A stretch of 64,000 nt of DNA from JAMXLG01 sp963765935 (lineage in GTDB: Bacteria > Vulcanimicrobiota > Vulcanimicrobiia > Vulcanimicrobiales > Vulcanimicrobiaceae). The stretch spans positions 1,736,001 to 1,800,000 of the forward strand of contig CAVXXX010000001.1 of the NCBI GenBank assembly GCA_963765935.1, in the 5' to 3' direction. The notes under the pieces were generated by a model that saw only the letters and a list, made by a program, of their open reading frames with translations, had not been told where the DNA came from and did no database searches. Within the stretch, counting starts at the first letter, position 1, and each line of letters starts with the position of its first letter. The position numbers and the translations under genes were made by a program. Shown piece by piece: positions 61,395-64,000 of this stretch.

Positions 61395-63362
61395 TTAACT
61401 CGTGACCGACAAGTTGCCACCCTGCAGTGAAAGCGTGACGCTCGTTGCAGCAGGTGGCACATCACTGAGGACACAGTCTCCTGTTGCGATCTCAAGGTGT
61501 ATCCCATCGGCAGGAATCTCAAGTTCGTCAATTATCGGTATTGGATCTTCGACGTTTGCGCTCTCCGAATAAAGGTTGACGCCGAGCGTCGTCAGATCAG
61601 CATTCGTGAGTGCGATAACGCCTGGCACCGTTAAATAGTGGCGGTCGATGAAGAAGCGATCGACGTCAAATGCAGCTCGTGGTGCGAAGCTCACAAGAGC
61701 TCCCGTGTTATAAGCGTCATTAATGATGGCCTGTATGGTGGGTATTAACGCTTGGCCCTGTGTTCGATCGTTTACATATCGCAGGTACTCCTGCCGATAA
61801 TATTGTGCGTTATTAGCTAAATGCTGAAGCAATGCCGCAAGTGAGGTGTTCGCTTGAGATTTTTGTTTGAGTCTGTCCTCATCAGCACTGGCTGGGTCGA
61901 GTAACGGCGTCAACAGGCCCGAGACGGCTGACATGAATCCAAGCATTCGACGGCTGAACTCAGTAAATTGCCCCGTGTCCATTACAGCTTTGATCGGAGA
62001 CATGTCCGCTTTTGCGTCAGGAAAGAGAAAGTCCCATTTCGCTTTCAATTCTCCCCCGAGCGCAACTGCGAACCGAATAGAGGCCTCGTCATCGCTGTTA
62101 TCGGTAACGTGGAGGTCGGGATCGCCGTACATTTTGAAATAAAAAGCGATGACCACGAAAATCGTTACAAACGAATTGTTTAGTGAGTCGCCCAATCCGC
62201 TGTCAGATAAGTTGCCTGTGATCTGAGCGTCGAATGACGTGGCTGGAATGTTGGGATCCTTACCGTTGATCTTAGGCACATTGAAAACATTTGGGTCGTC
62301 GAAGAAGGCCTTCAACGCAGAGCGTGCTATCGCCGCTGCGGCTGCGAGGTCTGTAGCCGCGGCAATCGGCGTCGCCCCCACCACAGCGTTCCCGAGATCG
62401 TCGATAAGATTCGGGTCAAGCAAGGTGGAGCTTAAGAAGTCCGAGTTGCCGATTACGAACTGACTGTCGAACAAGATTTCGTCGATCGCCACAAAGATGC
62501 CCAAGCGATTTTCACTGAGCGCGGTCTGGATCGAGTAGTCCTTAATTAGTTGAAACACATTGATGGCGATCGTACGGTCGGGGTACGGATTGACGATCGT
62601 GCGAGTCATGCGATCGCTTATAAGAGACTCTGTAACGCCTCTCACTTCAATCTTATGCATCGCTTTCAAGGTCTTAGCGGATTTTTTGGTCGCTGCCGAG
62701 ACGTGATTCACTGTTTGCTGGTTGGAAGTAGTAACGGACTGCGAATAGCCGCCCGACACTGACAGCGATGCCACGCCAACAGATGCGGTCGCCGTGCTGT
62801 CCACATGCCAGTTTTCCGTCTTGGAGCTACTTCGAGTGATGTTAATCGCCTCCGTATCGCTCTGCGTGCTTTCGACGGAGTCTACAGATTCGGCAGAATC
62901 CATCGTCGATCGGTCGAGCACCTTGCGCTGGGACGTTTGGAACTCGAGAACTAGCTTTTCATTGGGCGCAAGACCAATTGTTGAGGAGAGATCACCTATC
63001 TTCAGATCCAAAAGATTCCAGGTCTGGTCGAAACGACAATCCAGGCCGTACCAAACGCTAAGACCAATAATCGGCGTGCCCGCGATGCTATACCGTGGAG
63101 TCCCCTTCCCGTCAAACACGTTCAGCGGACATTCGCCGAGCAACAACGGACGCCTAAGAGGGATTGTGAATTGCGGTCCGCTCCGCGTGCTCGGCGGAGA
63201 GCAAGCATCCAGAGGCTGCGCGGAAGGCTGTGGACCAGGCGCTACTGGCGGCGGCGCACTAGTGAATAACGCCGGTGGAGTTTCTTTTAGCACAGGATCA
63301 CGTGATGCGCGATGCGGCGTGCGAATGATGGCGGTTTGGGATTTCTTCCGTTTCTTTTGCAT
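61395..63362 (-). CDS. 655-residue protein of unknown family, coupled to DUF4347-like gene
   Basis: ATG 63362 has AGGAAGG ~7 bases upstream. A basic start and Pro-rich segment (~25-60) lead to an ordered region (WYGLDCRFDQTWNLLDLKIG, LAPNEKLVLEFQTSQRKV). A Ser/Thr/Asp-rich stretch follows (~150-240, e.g. STMDSAESVDSVESTQSD), then RTIVNPYPDRTIAINVFQLI. The rest is a long helical part with one hydrophobic run (FVTIFVVIAFYFKMYG) and a beta-rich C-terminus. No domain is recognised. The Ser/Thr stalk and NP motif recall large structural or surface proteins, but this is only an impression. Confidence 0.65.
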   Translation of the reverse strand: MQKKRKKSQTAIIRTPHRASRDPVLKETPPALFTSAPPPVAPGPQPSAQPLDACSPPSTRSGPQFTIPLRRPLLLGECPLNVFDGKGTPRYSIAGTPIIGLSVWYGLDCRFDQTWNLLDLKIGDLSSTIGLAPNEKLVLEFQTSQRKVLDRSTMDSAESVDSVESTQSDTEAINITRSSSKTENWHVDSTATASVGVASLSVSGGYSQSVTTSNQQTVNHVSAATKKSAKTLKAMHKIEVRGVTESLISDRMTRTIVNPYPDRTIAINVFQLIKDYSIQTALSENRLGIFVAIDEILFDSQFVIGNSDFLSSTLLDPNLIDDLGNAVVGATPIAAATDLAAAAAIARSALKAFFDDPNVFNVPKINGKDPNIPATSFDAQITGNLSDSGLGDSLNNSFVTIFVVIAFYFKMYGDPDLHVTDNSDDEASIRFAVALGGELKAKWDFLFPDAKADMSPIKAVMDTGQFTEFSRRMLGFMSAVSGLLTPLLDPASADEDRLKQKSQANTSLAALLQHLANNAQYYRQEYLRYVNDRTQGQALIPTIQAIINDAYNTGALVSFAPRAAFDVDRFFIDRHYLTVPGVIALTNADLTTLGVNLYSESANVEDPIPIIDELEIPADGIHLEIATGDCVLSDVPPAATSVTLSLQGGNLSVTS

Positions 63363-64000
63363 GTGTAGGCCTTCCTAAGGAAACGTCCGCAAGGGAGTCA
63401 GGCCGACGGGTACACGCATCTCACGGCGCCATAAATGCTTCAGTTTCAACTTAGTCATCGCTCACGATCGATTGGAACCAATTTGGCTGACCCATCCAAC
63501 GTCGGGAATGCCTCGACGCCTTCAACGCGGTCATTCACATATTCACTCGACTCTAACGTACTGAGGTCACGGATTTTCCGACGATTAAGTCGCTGAGCAC
63601 CCGCTGCCTGATCGTCACCTCGACGGTTCCGTACTCGATTGCGCCAATAACTGTTGAGCCATTGCCAAAATTAGAATTCCGTGCTCGGATCATCTACCGT
63701 GAGAATCGATCTCATCGTGGATGCCTTCTGGCACTGACCCAAAAACGCGATTCAATCCATCGAGAGTAGTTTAGTAGTCATCGAAGCGCCACACGGCGCT
63801 ATGAACGCCGGAGGTAAGCATTTGGGGGTTGAGGTTTTGGTGCGTTATCGGTTCTGAAAATATGCCAATTTTTATGTTGGAATAGGGCTTGTCGAGTCTC
63901 TCCAAACCGGCCGGAAGCGAACCATTAGCCCCCAAACCCCGCGCGATGGCACTCTTCAGCGTACGATTATTGTGCGTCGCGTTCTAGTAGGCAAACCGCT
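63363..64000. other. No gene recognised to window end
   Basis: There is no open frame of 60 codons on either strand, and no RNA gene or insertion-sequence terminus is recognised. The composition is less GC-rich than the main part of the window. The first ~60 bases probably hold the promoter and leader for the 655-residue gene. Confidence 0.5.

Noticed and set aside
60627..63362. Bacterial gasdermin-protease operon
   Set aside because: The partner is 655 residues with a Ser/Thr stalk and no gasdermin-like pattern or lipidation site was seen, so that assignment is not supported.

Overview
The window is compact, high-GC bacterial chromosome carrying about 60 genes. No rRNA, tRNA, CRISPR array or transposase gene was recognised. 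The cell plan looks diderm and rod-shaped: MinCDE, RodA, FtsEX with an EnvC-type hydrolase activator, tail-specific proteases, lipoproteins and many secreted proteins. A single-chain E2-E1 2-oxoglutarate dehydrogenase, an acyl-CoA dehydrogenase and a diheme cytochrome c suggest an aerobic heterotroph that may also oxidise reduced sulfur. The mix would fit a poorly sampled phylum such as Eremiobacterota, but this cannot be proved without 16S rRNA or markers.

Layout. 1-5.6 kb holds a truncated DUF3558-like protein, a membrane PDZ/GAF signalling protein, a FabG/PhaB reductase, a pseudopilin, a membrane protein with its winged-helix regulator behind a palindromic operator, and a MOSC protein. 5.7-12.3 kb is the widespread MoxR cluster (GPDPase-type membrane protein, DUF4129, DUF4350, MoxR, DUF58, SpoIIM, RDD); DUF4350 and MoxR each carry an apparent one-base frameshift. 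12.3-15.4 kb is a DUF697 protein with an M48 protease. 15.5-19.6 kb is minC-minD-minD-minE-rodA with two complete MinD proteins. 19.6-25.9 kb has a methyltransferase, a leucine-rich-repeat protein, a cupin, a double PilZ protein, RNase E/G and a HAD phosphatase without a normal start codon. 25.9-31 kb has secreted propeller proteins and an ECF42-type sigma factor with its YCII partner. 31-38.5 kb is a divisome/envelope operon on the minus strand: ftsE, ftsX, histidine kinase, GGDEF-type response regulator, EnvC-like protein and two S41 proteases.

38.6-44.1 kb holds an acyl-CoA dehydrogenase, a DUF695/MsrA/DUF695-RraB group, a peroxiredoxin, RmuC (frameshifted) and a dienelactone hydrolase. 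44.2-47.6 kb looks like a sulfur module: periplasmic binding protein, DsrE-like protein, TsdA-like diheme cytochrome and YeiH-type exporter. 47.7-52.4 kb is the E2-E1 fusion followed by a carboxymuconolactone-decarboxylase-like protein. 52.4-58.3 kb has secreted hydrolases, a YN-rich secreted protein, SCP2, LOG, SUI1/YciH and DUF4097-like genes.

From about 58.4 kb the sequence changes: small ORFs, then degraded genes (a B12/radical-SAM protein that has lost cluster cysteines, a UvrD-like helicase remnant, a broken secreted protein). At 60.6-63.4 kb an AT-richer, tightly coupled gene pair encodes a possible clan-CD (caspase/DUF4347-like) cysteine-protease-fold protein and a 655-residue protein of unknown family. 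This pair is the best candidate for an undescribed system. The last 640 bases hold nothing recognisable.

Genes overlap repeatedly by ATGA/GTGA/TAATG junctions within operons, and several convergent pairs overlap at their 3' ends.
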